Source: Pleurotus ostreatus/Saccharomyces cerevisiae fusant
Lineage: Eukaryota > Opisthokonta
DNA: 64,000 nt
NCBI GenBank assembly: GCA_024196135.1
Contig: JAMQCK010000077.1
Coordinates: 24,913-88,912 of the forward strand
Direction: 5' to 3'
The translations under genes and the position numbers were made by a program. Each line of letters opens with the position of its first letter. The stretch's first letter is position 1. The notes under the pieces were generated by a model. It ran no database searches. It saw nothing but the letters and a program-made list of their open reading frames with translations, and had not been told where the DNA came from. Positions 1 through 12,298 of the stretch are shown piece by piece.

Positions 1-12
1 CTCCTCGTGCTC

Positions 13-1698
13 ATGAAACTCTGGCAACTGTTACTCTCGCTCGCGCTTTACGTTCTCGGAGTCTATGGCTTACAGAGCTGCAAGCTCCCTGTCAGCCGTG
101 TCGCTCGGTCTCGGGGAACTCTCTCTGGTCTCAGCGCTCACAGTAAACTGGCGAACACGAAGGAATAGTGAGTCGAAGCAATGTAAGGTAAAGAATGATA
201 TATCTATGATGCAGCGCGTACATGGTCAAAATTCAGTGAGCAATTCGCCTGCACAGCGATTACAATCGACCGCCTTGATTTACTTACCTCAACTTAGGCT
301 GGGAGACCAAGACTTTTCGGCACTTCTTGACACTGGCTCTTCGGACTTTGTTCGTCTTATCTAGGCTGACTTGAAGGAGCTGAACTCATGAGCGCTCAGT
401 GGATCGTTTCTACCGACTGCACATCGCCTGACTGCGCCGCCGTCGCTCGCTACTCTGCCAACAGCTCACGATCTCTCATCCCGACCACGACACCCTTCGT
501 TCTAACCTACCTCCTCGGCTCCGTCACCGGCTACGTCGCCTACGAGACTGTCTTCCTCGGGATCTACGAAATAGCCTCTCAAGCTTTTGGTAAACCCTTT
601 CACCTCTCTTCTGCCCCTCCTTAACACAACATCCACTCCTCTACAGCCATCGCCAACAACACCCAAGACCTCGGCCTCTCCGCGACCGGCAACTCGGGCG
701 TCCTCGGCCTCTGCTTCCCCTCCTCTGCGAGCATCCCCGCCACCGCGGGCAAGACCCTCCTCGAGAACCTCTTCGCGAGCTTCGCCGAGGACCAGCGCTT
801 CTTCGCCTTCAAGCTCGGACGACAAACAGGCCTCACCGACCCGACGTCGTCGTTTACGATCGGCGAGCTCGACACTGAGATCACGAATGTCACCGCTCCG
901 CTGTCGTTCTATCCGGTCGTGGCGAATAGCGATGGCGCGTATGATTATTGGAAGCTGAGCCTCAAGCGTCTCACGATCAATGGGACGGTGTTCCCGCTAT
1001 CGCCTTCGCTGGTCCCCGGCGCCACCAACCCGATCGCGGTACTCGATACGGGCACGACGCTCATGCTGGGTCCTACCGTCGACGTCGATGCCTTCTGGAA
1101 CTCGATTGGTACTCCGGCGATTGTGCGCAAGAGTCCCACCAGCGGAATGTGGGAGGTGCGCTGCGAGAGGAGCTTGCTGGTGGGCTTGGTGCTGGGCGAC
1201 GACGATCGCGAATTTCCTATCGACCCGCAGGATACGAACTGGGACCAGAAGCAGAGCGCGGACGGGTGGTGCACGGGCGGGATCCAGGCGAATGATGGGG
1301 TGGTGTCGGGCGATTGGCTGTTGGGGGATATATTTTTGAGGGTGCGTTCTGCTTTTACTGGCGATCGTCAGAAGTATCGGAGCTCCCGATGCTCACTGAC
1401 CCTTACGCAGAACGTCTACGTCGTCCATCACGGCGCCAACTCCACCCACCCACCCCTCATCGGGCTCACCAACGTCACCGACCCGCAAGACGCCCTCCAG
1501 CGCTTCCGCGACGTGCGCGGCGCAGACGTCTCGCCCCCGACCACGCTGCATATCCAGGAGGCTCGGGCGGGTCAGAAGAGTTCCTCGATGTTGCTTTACA
1601 CTTTGTCGTCTGCTGGAGGGTTTGTGGGTGGTGGGATTATCACGTACCTTGTGCGCTTGCACTTGAGAAGGAGGGCGTATGGGAGGGTGCGGGGGTAA
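13..1698 (+). CDS. Pepsin-like aspartic protease (family A1), membrane-anchored
   Basis: Secreted aspartyl endopeptidase. The ATG at 13 opens a signal peptide (MKLWQLLLSLALYVLGVYG). The first catalytic motif DTGSSDF lies near 331-351; an intron of about 50 nt (starting GTTCGT, ending CTCAG at 400) joins it to WIVSTDC, giving the classical DTGSS-x-x-W arrangement. The second catalytic motif, DTGTT, lies near 1042. Further introns are near 168-290, 586-646 and 1344-1410. The C-terminus carries a hydrophobic stretch (about 1585-1665) followed by a basic tail (RLHLRRRAYGRVRG), so the enzyme is probably tethered to the membrane with its catalytic domain outside, rather than freely released. Both catalytic Asp motifs are intact. 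Substrate is unknown; nutritional or cell-surface proteolysis is an inference. The donor GTTCGT is weak, and the first intron is less certain than the rest. Confidence 0.85.
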
Positions 1699-1939
1699 TA
1701 AGGTTGGGCGGTATAGGGAATATTGTGTTACAAGGAAACTCTAGGATTCTAGATAGAACAAGCAAGAAATGTACACCGGTGATGACCAAGATATGTATGC
1801 AAGAAAATCCAAGAAAGCTTCACAACAAGCAAAACGAAGCAAGATGCTCCATCTCATGTCACTCGGGCGATGGGATATGCAGAAGGGTAGAACGACGTTA
1901 CGGCCCCCCAGGCCCAATCCCCACCCCAACCTCCACAAC

Positions 1940-4900
1940 TCAAACAGCTATCGCCAACCCAAAATCAAACGGCCTCGCCAGCTCCTCCAACGTCTCCCTC
2001 CACTCCTGCCCCCTCCTCTGCGCCCGCACGACCTGCTCCACCATCGCCGGCGTCGGCCGGTGTCCGTAGAGGTGGAAGCAGTAGTCGGTGGTGTCTCCGG
2101 GGGCGCGGTAGAGGTAGAGCGTGACCTGGTTGGCGCCCGAGACGCTGTAGGGCGTGAGGTCGAAGAGGCCGTCGGGGGTGAGCTGGGTGGGTGGTGAGTG
2201 GGGTGAGTGGGTGACGGTGATGAGTAGGCTGGTTGAGAGCGGATTTTTCAAGACGATATGGCCAGACGGCTCACCTTGAAAGGCGGGGACAAGGATAACA
2301 CCCGCTCCTTGTTTCCGGCCTGTATAGTGAGCCGCACCTTCGTGCGCGTAGGCCATGACGGCCGTTTGGAGGTGATGTGGTATCGGTTGTCCTTGATGCT
2401 CGTGGGGAGGTCGGAGGCGGCGTAGCAGCCGAGTGTGATACAGGAGGCGTCCCTATATGCGCGCGAGAAGTCGCTGAAATGATCAAGTATATGAGTGAGA
2501 AGTCGATGAAGGGGACGGGGGAGGAGGAAAAGGCGCCAAATGCAAAGACGTACGTGGTACATTGATTCCGGTTATTCCACGCCTTCACACTCGCGACTTG
2601 CGCCGGCTTGACTGCCCAATTGAAAGTGCATTTTTCCACGGTGCTCCCGCCCGCGAATGTGAAGCCGCAGACGCGGAGGCCGACTGCAATGAATTTGTGA
2701 GGACAGGGGAAGGACAGATCGTAAATTCGAGAAAAGCGAGCTTTCAACAGTACGCACCATCGTCTGGTGGCGGGACCGGCGTCAAGGCACGCTGTGGAGG
2801 TGATTTCGGCACAGGCGAGGCAAACGACGACGAGGTTGCGCGCGAGAGGGTGGCGCCAGGATCCTCTGGCGCGGCCATGGACACGTCTGCAGGCGTATGC
2901 GGGCCATAGGCTGCGGGAGGTAGAAGACCCTCGACTGCGAGTGTGCGGGGACCCTCGGCAGTAGGCGGACGTGAGCCATACGCCGCAGGAGGTAGAAGAT
3001 CCTCGACTGCTAGAGGTCGATGACCTTCGGTCGCTGGCTGGGCGGCGGTCTCTGTCTCGATCTGAGGTCGTTCTGCTGTTGCTTCCGATACGGCGATTGT
3101 AGGTTGCGGCACGAGCGGTTCAATAGTCTGGTCGACTTCCATGGCAGTCGACGGCTCTGGGTATGTGGGCGGCGCCGCCATCTGCACGTCGCCTGTGTTC
3201 GCGGCGGGCTCGGTAGGGACGAATTCAGTCTCAGGCTTTTGCAAAGTACTTGTCTCGTCTGCAAGCCCCGTCTGCGTCTGAAAAGATATTAGAATCAAAT
3301 CCGAAGTAAGGCGTTTCCCGGAAACGTACAAGTTCCATTTTAACCTCATTCGCGTCGGCCATGTCAACGTCTTCTTGTGCAGGTGGCTCCGTCGGGGCGT
3401 CCTGGGTCGGTGCGACATCCTGAGGCGCAACTTCGGGCTGAAGCATTGCGCCTTCCGCCAGCGGCGCTGTGCTTTGACGCAAAGCGGAGGGCCGAATCGT
3501 AGCAGGCGATGTAGACATCGACGGTCTCGTAGCCTGCGCTGGAGTCGTCTGACGAGACGGTCCTGCTTGAGGGCTCGCCGTTCGCGTAGCTTGAGGGCTC
3601 ACCGTTCGCGCGGCTTGTGGGCTTACCGTACGAGCAGCCTGTGGACTTTGCGTTCCGCCATGCGCCGGACTCTGCGCCACCCTCATTAGCGGACTCTGCG
3701 TAGTCCTATTCGGGAGCTCCTGCACCGTCCTTGCCAGTGGGCTCTGCACGGACTCGACCTTCGGAGCCTTCACCGCCTCAACCGGCGGACTCTGCGCCTT
3801 TGCCATCTGTGGACCCTGCATCGTCCCAATTTGCTGACTCTGCAGCGTACCCAATAGCGGACTCTGTGTCGGCTCCACTTTCGCTTCCTGCCCCGCCCCA
3901 ATCTGCGGACTCTGACTCTGACTCTGCGCGGTCTTTTGCTCCCTTCGTGCTGCTTCGGCCGCCAGCATCCTCTTCCGCGCCTCCGCGTCCATCTTTCGTG
4001 GGCGGCGGGGTTTGGGCGGGGGAGCTGAGGCGGTGGAGGCGGGTGTAGCGGTGGATGTCGTGGGTGCGCCAACGGACGCAGAAGGTGTAGCGGCAGATGT
4101 AGAGGGTGCGGTCGGAGCGACTGAAGTGGGCGGTGGATGCTGAGAAGAGGATGCGGGTTGCGCGGGCTGAGTAGAGGGCATGGGTTGCGTCGATGGCGCG
4201 GGTTGAGCAGATGGCGCTGGCTGGGTAGATGAAGACGGCTGATGGGGCGGAGACGCTTGCGGTGGCACAGGCATTGTAGCAGAAGTTGATGCTGCAACGA
4301 CCGCCTGAGCGGCTGGCGCGACGACCGCAGGGGAAGCTGTGGCTGACGGAGGAACAGTAGGCGCTGCACCAGCATTCTGCGGAGAGGCAACTGTGGGCGT
4401 CGCAGGCTGTGGAGTGCTTATATGTGGCGCAATCGGCTGGATCGCCGCGGGAAGTTGTACCTGCGTGGGCGCCTGTGAAGGCGCCACCGATACGGGCATC
4501 GGATTCGTTTTGGGTGCCGTGTTTGCCATGGGTGCCGGGTTCGCCATGGGCACTTGCGGTGGCACAGGCGGAGAGATCTGGGGCTGATGCCGAGTTAGCA
4601 CCCTTGTACTGCGTATGAGAAAGCGGTAAGGGAAATCCATACCTGTCCATGCGCACTAATACTGTCCTGCGCTGCGAGGTAAAGGTGAGGAGCTATAACC
4701 TCGGAAGGGCCGACCGTCGAGTTTGGCGCGCTGCCGCTGTATGCCGCTGCTGCCGGGCTGAAGGAGGCGGCAGTGGGACTATTCGCAGCGGCGCTCGATG
4801 TCGACGCAAATATGGCAGGATGTACAGGTGCGGCCTGGGGGGACTGAAGGAAGTATGTTAAGCCGATACTATCCTATGAGAACGGAACGAAAGGAGCGTT

Positions 4901-5990
4901 TACCTCTGCAGATCTGGAAGATGTGACGATAGCCTGCTATATTTTTGTCAGTACAGATTCATTCAATGCTGTCTTGCAGAGTGCCATCGCTTGCGAGAGT
5001 ACTGCGACATGAGGGACAGGGTGCCTGTTATTGGCCACAATTCATCATAATTGACTTACCAGCTGTGATGCCGGAAGTCCCCGCAGAGCGACCGGTGGAG
5101 TAGGTGCGCTGAAGAGCAAGTTCGAATCAGCACGCGCTCAAACCACTTACATCAGAGCACAGAGTACTTACAATCGAATTTCCGGGTTAATTGATTCCAA
5201 GAGGTATCGTACCGTCCCTGCTCGCCTTGCATCAGCGACGAGGCTCATCGTGTGCCATACAAGGTCGGTCGGCCATACAAGACTGCTCACATTCTTCGTT
5301 GTTTTCCCTTGCGAAATAGGCCGTGTATTTCTGTACGACCTGCATCACTTCCTTGAAGGCGCCGACGCGGGGGTCGAAGTCGATGCCCATGCTGACGTGG
5401 AAGAAGTCGGTTTCTTCCAGGCCCCAGAGGGTCTTGAGGGTCTTGAGTGCGCACTGGGTAGAGCGGAGCGTTAGAGAAGGATGAATAAAGTTCAAGCCTG
5501 TCGGTGGCAACATGTTCAGGGCCACAAAGTTACAATGACACTTACGCGTAAAACCATCAGAATCTAGATTGGGAGGAGGAAGAAAATGGCATCGTCGTGT
5601 TAGCCATGATTGCACGCGCGACAGACGCGAAGAAGACTTTACCAAAGGTCTTGCTTCAGCGTAATACGCCTTTGTGTTGTCGAGCCACTTGCGCAGATTG
5701 CCCTGCGCGCTGTTCATGACGCCCATGAAGCCAAGGAAGTCATCGGTACGGGACACGATCTCGCGGTGGCGACGCAGGAGCCGCGCATTCGCTTCCTTGA
5801 TTTTCTGAGGGTCCCCAGATCTTGAACTTTGCGAGGATGTGGAGACGGAGGGGGTGAGGGAAGGGCGCTGGACCTGAGCCTGGACCTGAAGCTCAGGTTG
5901 CGCGAATGGAGGTTGCATCTGTCGCGGTTGAGATTGCTGTGATTGAGGTGGCGACCGAGACTGAGGAGGTAGGGGTTGCTGTTGCGACAT
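1940..5990 (-). CDS. Long Q/P/S-rich low-complexity protein, function unknown
   Basis: Multi-exon gene from the ATG at 5990 to TGA at 1940. The N-terminus is Q/P-rich, then a helical segment (KIKEANARLLRRHREIVSRT) and a second conserved-looking block around 5250-5470. Several short exons between 5240 and 4860 read as coding (for example GRYDTSWNQLTRKFD near 5165-5215). A very long P/S/T/A/Q-rich region spans about 4640-3300 with imperfect tandem repeats built on QSP units, and about 3030-2880 encodes a duplicated block containing LLPPAAYG twice. The C-terminus looks globular: splicing a roughly 70-90 nt intron near 2190-2275 gives PFKLTPDGLFDLTPYSVSG, ending PFDFGLAIAV. That part weakly recalls the beta-rich PINIT region of SUMO ligases, but no SP-RING is present, so I do not assign it. 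A nuclear or scaffold role is only a guess. It could be two adjacent genes, although exon phases allow one. Confidence 0.6.
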
Positions 5991-6278
5991 GATTTCCTGT
6001 GTGACTGCGCGAGAGACGGTTCAGAGGGAACCGCCGGCCGTTACCGAAGCGAAGTGGTGGCGGTTAAGCGCCGGAGCGGCACGTGACGCGCGTAGAGAAA
6101 CTGGACTTTACCAAACACGGACAAGCAAACGACTTGACTGTTTTGGGCGTTCGCCCTTGCAAAGTATGAGCGCCCTGAGTACGAGTTTCGCTTCCTCACA
6201 GAGCTATGACTGACACTACTAGCTGAAGTATGCTACAAGAATCCATTGCCAGAGTCCGCCCAAAGACCTTTTGGGTAT

Positions 6279-7586
6279 CTACAGAATCACTCTCCCAACG
6301 GCATCTACAAGTTCTACATCCCTCATCGTCGACGACGAGCGCGTGTTGTACACATCGCACGGTAGCAGGTTAGGCTGCGCATTCATCCTAACATGCGCCA
6401 GCTGTATCGTCCTCAGCCCGTGCTGCCCTGGCCTCTCCAGCAGCACCATCAAAATTTGGTTCAGCGCCTTCGCCACCGAGCCCTTCCCATCCTCGGCAAA
6501 GCGATTGCATATTCTCAATCGCTTGACCGACTCGGGGAAGGGTCGCGCCAAGATGGGTCCCGGTATGCGGACAGTGATGTGCAGAGTGTTCGCACTGGTG
6601 CAGTGCGCGACGACGTGGTCCATGAAGTGCTCGTCTTCGTCGGAATCGAGGTAGAGGTCCTGGATGTTCGCGCCGTGCTCCTCGAAGTAGCTGCTATTTC
6701 GCCACGTCTGGTCCGCGCGGAAGCGGCTGCGGGAAAAGGAGAGGCTGCGATCGTAATACGCGAGGGTGCGCAGGGCAGGCAGAACGCAAGGCGCGGTAGA
6801 GAGACAGCCATTGCAGTGGGAGGATATCAGGAGTGTGTGTAGGTGAGGTAGCACGGGCATCGGTGGGTTGTCATTGTACGGCCAGGTCCGCAGGGAGTGT
6901 ACGCAGGTGGTGACCTCGAGGCGGGGAAGTGCGACAAGAATGTCGTGCCAGGCGCGAGGCATGGGAAGCAGGATCTCCGTGTACCAGTTCAGCACGCGAA
7001 GCGAGGGACGTGCCTTGAGCGCCTGACAAACTGGCACGTTGAGCGGGTAGTCGATGTAGGAGAGTGCGCTCATGGCGAAGTTCAGCTCGACGAGGTTTGG
7101 GAGGGATCGGATGATGAGTGCGAGCAGAGTGTCGTAGTTGTCGGGCAGGTGATCGAGGTTGAGGTCGAGGCGTCGTGTCAGGGCAAGGGGCGAGGGGAAC
7201 GAAGGGGGTATGGTGGACAGCTGACGTATGTGAGCGACGAAGCTGAGGAGGCTACGTTTCTGCTTGAGTACTATCCATTCGTGGAGTGAGGGATGCACCA
7301 CGTCGTGCCACCGTTTGCAGGTTAGCATGATGGCCTTCTTTACGGACTGCAGGACGGATGAGCATGTACTTGTGGATCGGAGGAGGGCACATACGTTAGA
7401 GGCTCTGACAAGGTCCAGCGTATCTATGTATGAGATCCGCTCCCATCTCAGGACCGACTTTTCGTGCACGGGCACGACATTGGTCGCGTAGTCGAAGATG
7501 ATGAGCAAGATCTCGTTGGGCAGAGAGGGCATCGACATCGCTGGAGGGATTGCTGATGAGTACTGCCTTTGGACAGCGTTCCCCAT
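6279..7586 (-). CDS. F-box-like protein
   Basis: Single-exon frame of 435 codons. It starts at the first true ATG (7586, MGNAVQRQYSS); the frame extends upstream to a TTG only. The F-box core LPNEILLIIFDYATNVV is near residues 22-38, followed by a long helical insert and CKRWHDVVHPSLHEWIVL, the usual second half of fungal F-box domains. Downstream are leucine-rich stretches (for example SLPNLVELNFAMSALSYI) that resemble degenerate LRRs. In the family the F-box binds SKP1 in SCF ubiquitin ligases and the C-terminal part picks the target; the target here is unknown. Agaricomycetes carry large, fast-evolving sets of such genes. It lies divergent from the EI24-like gene with 313 bp between the two starts. 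It reads intact. Confidence 0.75.
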   Translation of the reverse strand: MGNAVQRQYSSAIPPAMSMPSLPNEILLIIFDYATNVVPVHEKSVLRWERISYIDTLDLVRASNVCALLRSTSTCSSVLQSVKKAIMLTCKRWHDVVHPSLHEWIVLKQKRSLLSFVAHIRQLSTIPPSFPSPLALTRRLDLNLDHLPDNYDTLLALIIRSLPNLVELNFAMSALSYIDYPLNVPVCQALKARPSLRVLNWYTEILLPMPRAWHDILVALPRLEVTTCVHSLRTWPYNDNPPMPVLPHLHTLLISSHCNGCLSTAPCVLPALRTLAYYDRSLSFSRSRFRADQTWRNSSYFEEHGANIQDLYLDSDEDEHFMDHVVAHCTSANTLHITVRIPGPILARPFPESVKRLRICNRFAEDGKGSVAKALNQILMVLLERPGQHGLRTIQLAHVRMNAQPNLLPCDVYNTRSSSTMRDVELVDAVGRVIL

Positions 7587-7899
7587 AGAGCACTTACTGA
7601 AGAGAGCTGACAAGCTTTGGGAGATCCAAAGGCGTTGAAAAGTTGTCGTCGTCGACGCGAAGAAGGCGCGCCGACACGACCGCTCCGAGGAGCGCGACCA
7701 AACGCGACTACTCGGTCCAGCTCGGTCCGCGTCCCGCTCAGCAGCGAAGTGACGTCAGGTACGTCACTTGGGCGCGTCATGCAAGCGCGCACGACTCAGT
7801 CCTCACTGCCATCATGACCTCCCCTGTAATTCCCTCTACCCTTCTTCGCTCTCACCACCATCTACTCTTTGCTGCAGAATTCCCTTCATAGCAGCCACC
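7587..7899. promoter_or_regulatory. Divergent promoter region, F-box gene / EI24-like gene
   Basis: 313 bp shared between two divergent start codons. It contains the CRE-like palindrome described separately. No clear TATA box was seen near either start. Confidence 0.5.
7747..7769. promoter_or_regulatory. CRE-type inverted repeat (bZIP-like site)
   Basis: A perfect 9-bp inverted repeat, AAGTGACGT and ACGTCACTT, is separated by CAGGT. The left arm runs into a full TGACGTCA (7750-7757), the consensus site for CREB/ATF-type bZIP factors, and the right arm supplies a second half-site. It lies about 130 bp before the EI24-like ATG and about 160 bp before the F-box ATG. Function is inferred from the motif only. 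Confidence 0.5.
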
Positions 7900-8918
7900 A
7901 TGTCCACCACCGAAAACGCCAAATCAACACTTCAGCACGCCGAATCCGCTGTAATCTCCGAGCTCAAGGAGGCGTCCACCCTCGCCAAGGATGTCGCGCT
8001 CAGCGGCGGCTACCTCTACCCCCTGCACGGCATCTACTACTTCGCCACCCACCCCTCCCTCTACCGCTCCGTCGCGCCTGTCATCTACAAGACGTTGTTG
8101 ACCTCTGCGGGCGTTACCGCGGGGATGTTCTTCTTCACGTACCTGCCGCAAGTCGCGTTCTGCGCGTTCTTTTCTGGCCCGTTGGCCTTTGTTGCGGCGG
8201 CGGTGATGGTGCTGGGGGAGTCCTATGCAATCATCCTGACTGTGACGAAGACGTTCTTGCTAGGGACAGCACAGGACAAGTTATGTGAGTGGCCGTTTGC
8301 CAGTATAAGCCGAGAAAATACTGACTAGCTTGAACTAGTTGATGCCGTGCTAATACAAAAGGGACGCGAACATCTGGTTGCGAATGGGAGGGAAATCAGC
8401 ACGAGCAGCGGCGGAATCAAGAAGCTCGGAAAGGTCGTCACCCAGCCGTTGAACCGCTTCAGCAAGGAGGGCTTGTTGCGATACATCGTGTCTCTGCCAC
8501 TGAACTCTCTGCCTGTCGTGGGCACCGTTCTCTTCCTGCTCTACAACGGTAAGCAAGTTCTTCGATCGATCTATGAAAGTATATGCTAATCCACGTTCAA
8601 CAGGCCGCAAAGCAGGACCTGCCTTCCACGCGCGGTACTTCCAGCTGAAGAAGTTCAGCGCGACTGCGCGCACGGCCTTCATCGAGAGATACCGGGCTGC
8701 TTACACTGGGTAAGTGATATACCCGCCTCCGTCCATCGCATCTGACACCAGTCTCTAGCTTCGGCGCTGCTGCCCTCGCTTTGAACTTGATTCCGGTCGT
8801 CGGTCTGGCGTTCTCTTTCACGACTACAGTTGGCGCTGCACTTTGGGCCGCGGATTTGGAGAAGAAGGATGGAGGGAGCGCTGCTGCTGAGCCGGAGGTC
8901 AATGAGGTTGAGATGTAA
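7900..8918 (+). CDS. EI24-domain / RRT8-LDS-like integral membrane protein
   Basis: Four exons (7900-8284, 8339-8548, 8604-8709, 8759-8918) give an exact frame of 286 residues. The start MSTTENAKSTLQHAE sits in a strong GCCACCATG context. The product has several hydrophobic segments: one around SAGVTAGMFFFTYLPQVAF, one around GPLAFVAAAVMVLGES, one around LPLNSLPVVGTVLFLLYNG, and a last one around LALNLIPVVGLAFSFTTT. The arrangement and the phrase GYLYPLHGIYYF match the EI24/CysZ-like family that includes yeast RRT8 and LDS1/LDS2, proteins tied to lipid droplets and the outer spore wall. A role in lipid-droplet or spore-wall biology is inferred from that relationship. The C-terminal tail is acidic and cytosolic. 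All splice junctions use GT-AG. Confidence 0.75.
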
Positions 8919-9141
8919 ATCACCCTGATATGTTTTGAGGGCACCATGTACGATATCTGCTTGTACCATACCGTTGTAAGGTCAGAATGAGGCCGTATGC
9001 TTGCAAAGCCTCGAGGGATCTCGCACGGATTTGAAGTCCAAACTTCCGGTCCGAGGAGTGGCTTACGTAACAGAAGCGGTCGCGACGCGCTCGTCCTCGT
9101 TGCGGTCCCCGTTCTCAGGTCGCGTTTTGTATCCCGCCTTC

Positions 9142-12100
9142 ATGGCTCCCCGCGACGAGCAGAAGGAGATTGATGCCTTCTTCCACTTCTTCGCCAGCTT
9201 CGAGCTCTCGAGGCCGGTGACCAGCATCTCCGACCTCTCCGATGGCGCCGTGCTATTCGAGGTGCTCTCCGCGGTGTGCGTATGCGCGTCGCCATCTATT
9301 GTCCCTGCGCTCACCATCCACCTTCTCCACCCCACAGCGATGAAACCTACTTCCAGAAGCGCACGTCGCAAACGGGGGCGCAGGACAACTGGGTCCTGCG
9401 CTTCACGGCGCTGAAGAGCCTGTACAAGCTCATGACGCAGTACTTCACGGACGTGCTGCACAAGCCGACGAAGAACCTCGAGGCGCCGAATCTGCAGGGC
9501 GTGGCGAAGGACTACAGCACGACGGACACGCTGATTTTGTGCCGTATGGCGATCGCGATTGGCGTGCAGTGCGAAAGGAACAAGGAGTTCATTGCGAAGA
9601 TCCAGGCGCTGAACGAGTCGGACCAGCATAACTTGATGCGCGCGATTGAGAGTGTGCGTGGGCGATGCTCTCTATTATGAACTGCGTCCTGATATGTGCT
9701 CTGCAGGTTATTAAGAAGCTTGGCGAGGGCGTGGATCCTCAGGAAACGGGGGAGATGACTGAGTGAGTGCTGACACCATCCCCAAAGTCACGCAGCTCTG
9801 ACACCCTTGCAGAGACGACCACTACTACCGCATTCAGTCCGAGAAGAGTCAAATCCTTGCCGAGAAAGACTCCCTACAAGCCGCCTATCAAAAGCTCCTC
9901 GAAGACCAGCGCGAACTTCAAACCCAACTCGATGACGCCCAGGCAGAGAAGGCCGATGCCCTCGCCCGCGTCCGGCAGGCCGACCGCGAGGCCGAGTACC
10001 GCAAGAACGACAAGGTGGACGTGATGCTGCGCGCCGAGCTCGACAGGCTGCGCTCAGAACTGTAAGTCTGCGGTCTGCCATGCTTGTGGGTCTACCTTAT
10101 ATGAAGGAGCGTGCAGGCAGAAGAGCGAGGATAACTATGCGGCGGCGGAACACGAGTTGGACAAGCAGCAGCAGGTCAATGGCGACCTTGCGCGCAAGGT
10201 GGAGGAGCTGCAGGCGAAGGCGGATGCGGCGGAGAAGTTGAAGGATCAGCTTGATGAGTGAGTGTTTTATTGGATAAATCGGGGTGAAGGGAGCTGAGGA
10301 CGTTCAGATACCGCCACGCAGCCGACCGGCTGCAGAAGACGGAGAACGTCATGGAGAAGTACAAGAAGAAACTGCAGGAGGGCGCCGACCTCCGGCAGCA
10401 CGTCAAGGCGCTCGAGAAGCAGAACGCGGACCTCGTCGACAAGAACGCGTCGCTGGAGGAGGAGTACCGCAAGGTCGCGGGCTTCAAGCCGCTCATGGAG
10501 TCGTACAAGAACCAGATCGCGGACCTAGAGGGCAAGGCGTCGCAGCGCACGCAGGAGATCGAGTCTCTCCGCTTCGAGCTCGAGCAGACGCGGACGAAGC
10601 TGAAGATCGCGACGGAGGAGCGCGCGAAGGACTCGGAGACGCTGGAGCTGTACCAGGAGCGCGTGCGCGAGCTCGAGTTGCAATCTCATCGGCCCGTCGC
10701 GAAGCGGAAGGTTTCTGACGCTGCTGCTGGACCTGCCGTTGCACTCCCCGGAGCTTCTGTATCAGAAGAGCTCCAGCCTCACCTCGAGAAGACGGATGAG
10801 GAGGAAGAGGAACTGGACGATGTCGACCAGGGACTCGGCGGCGAGCTCGACGACGCGATCACGGGCACAACTATGACGGACCTGAAATTGCAAGTCAAGA
10901 AGCTGAAGCGCGAACTGGAGTCCGTGCGCAAGAACGAGAGCGACGCCAGTCGAGTGCTAGTGCTGGAGAACCTGTTGGAGGACGCGAACCGGATGAAGAG
11001 CCGGTACGAGCAGGACTACCTGGCAGCGCACCGGGAGAAGCTGGTGCTGCAGCGGGACCTGGAGGAGATCCGTAGTGGAAAGTCGATGGGTGATGGGTGA
11101 GTACGGTGATCTCGTTACGGAGAAGGCGAGGCTGACCTGACGCATTCATAGTGCGGAAGCTGCGATCGCCTTGCGACAACGGCTCAACGAGGTGGTCGAA
11201 CAGCTCGAGGCCCTTCGCAAGGAGCACGCCGAGCTTGAAGTCAAGTTCGACACCCAAGCGAAGGAGCTGACCATCGCGAAGTCTGATTGTATGACCTTCC
11301 ATCCTGCCTCGACTGCGGCTCACTAACGACGCACTTAGTGAACCTCGTCAACAAGGATCAGCTCGACATCCTTGCGACGCTGCGCGAGTCCGTCAACGAG
11401 GACAAGCAAGCCCTGGAAGGCGAACTCGAGAAGCTCAAGAACCACAACAAGGAGCTTGCGGACAAGAACCGTATGCAGCTCGAGCAGGTCAACGCGCTCT
11501 TGTTGGAGAAGATCAGCTTGCAGGGCGAGGGCATCTCGCAAAGGGAGAAGATGCTCCAGCGCGAGAGGGACTTCGCGTGAGTGTCTTCATGCACGGGGCC
11601 CCATCAGCGGATCGCTGACGAACATTCTAGGGATATGCGCGCTGTCATCTCGGGCAAGGATCTTCCAGAGGATGTCAAGCAACAGATGATCGCCTTGCAC
11701 GAGGAGAATGCGAACCTCAAGGATTCGTACAAGACTGCGCAGGACAAGCTCCTCAAGGCCCGTGCTGTATGTGATCTGCTTTCGGTGGCTGGCCGTGTAT
11801 TGATCTAGATTCCAGTTCATTAAGTCGCAAGACAAGCTCTTCAAGGAGGAGCACGCGAAGGGAGCATCCTTATCCGTATGTACTCCCTTTGTCTGCACTT
11901 CACGTGCTGACTGTTTCCGCAGGGCTTCTCCCCGGAAGCAGAGTCAAGCTTCCGTTCTCAGATCAAGGTCCTCGAGGACGAGGTGGCGCAGCAGAAGGTG
12001 GGAACCTATATGCATCTCAATGTAGCGAACAACCACTGACAAGTGTACAGCGCAAGATGCTCAACTTGCAGGTGACCTACAAGAAAGAGCAGGAGCTTAT

Positions 12101-12298
12101 GATCGGCGCCCAGCACGTACTGGGAATGCAGATCGTGCGCGCTCACCTGGGTGGGCAGTCCTCGCGGGCACCGCTCAGCGGATTCTTGAACCAACAACGA
12201 ACCAGGGTATGTCTTCACGCTCCTACTGCTATGGTAATATTTGTTGACACTACTCCTTCGACTTGCAGGCGGCGCAGATGTTGCCCATGGTACGATAG
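9142..12298 (+). CDS. hookA: Hook-family dynein-adaptor protein (HookA-like)
   Basis: Coiled-coil protein of about 800 residues encoded by more than ten exons, from MAPRDEQKEIDAFFHFFASF to a stop at 12296. The N-terminus is the calponin-like Hook domain (residues about 1-150: ELSRPVTSISDLSDGAVLFE, then DNWVLRFTALKSLYKLM). The middle is a very long heptad-rich coiled coil, with acidic and E/K/L-rich exons at about 9800-11900. The C-terminus contains RKMLNLQVTYKKEQELM, the conserved tail segment near the cargo-binding end, and ends with AAQMLPMVR. In Aspergillus and Ustilago, Hook links early endosomes to dynein and kinesin-3 through FTS and FHIP; this gene is expected to do the same at the cytosolic face of endosomes. 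The small exons make some internal splice sites tentative. Confidence 0.85.

Noticed and set aside
7587..7613. Upstream start of the F-box protein at 7613
   Set aside because: The codon there is TTG; the first ATG in frame is at 7586.
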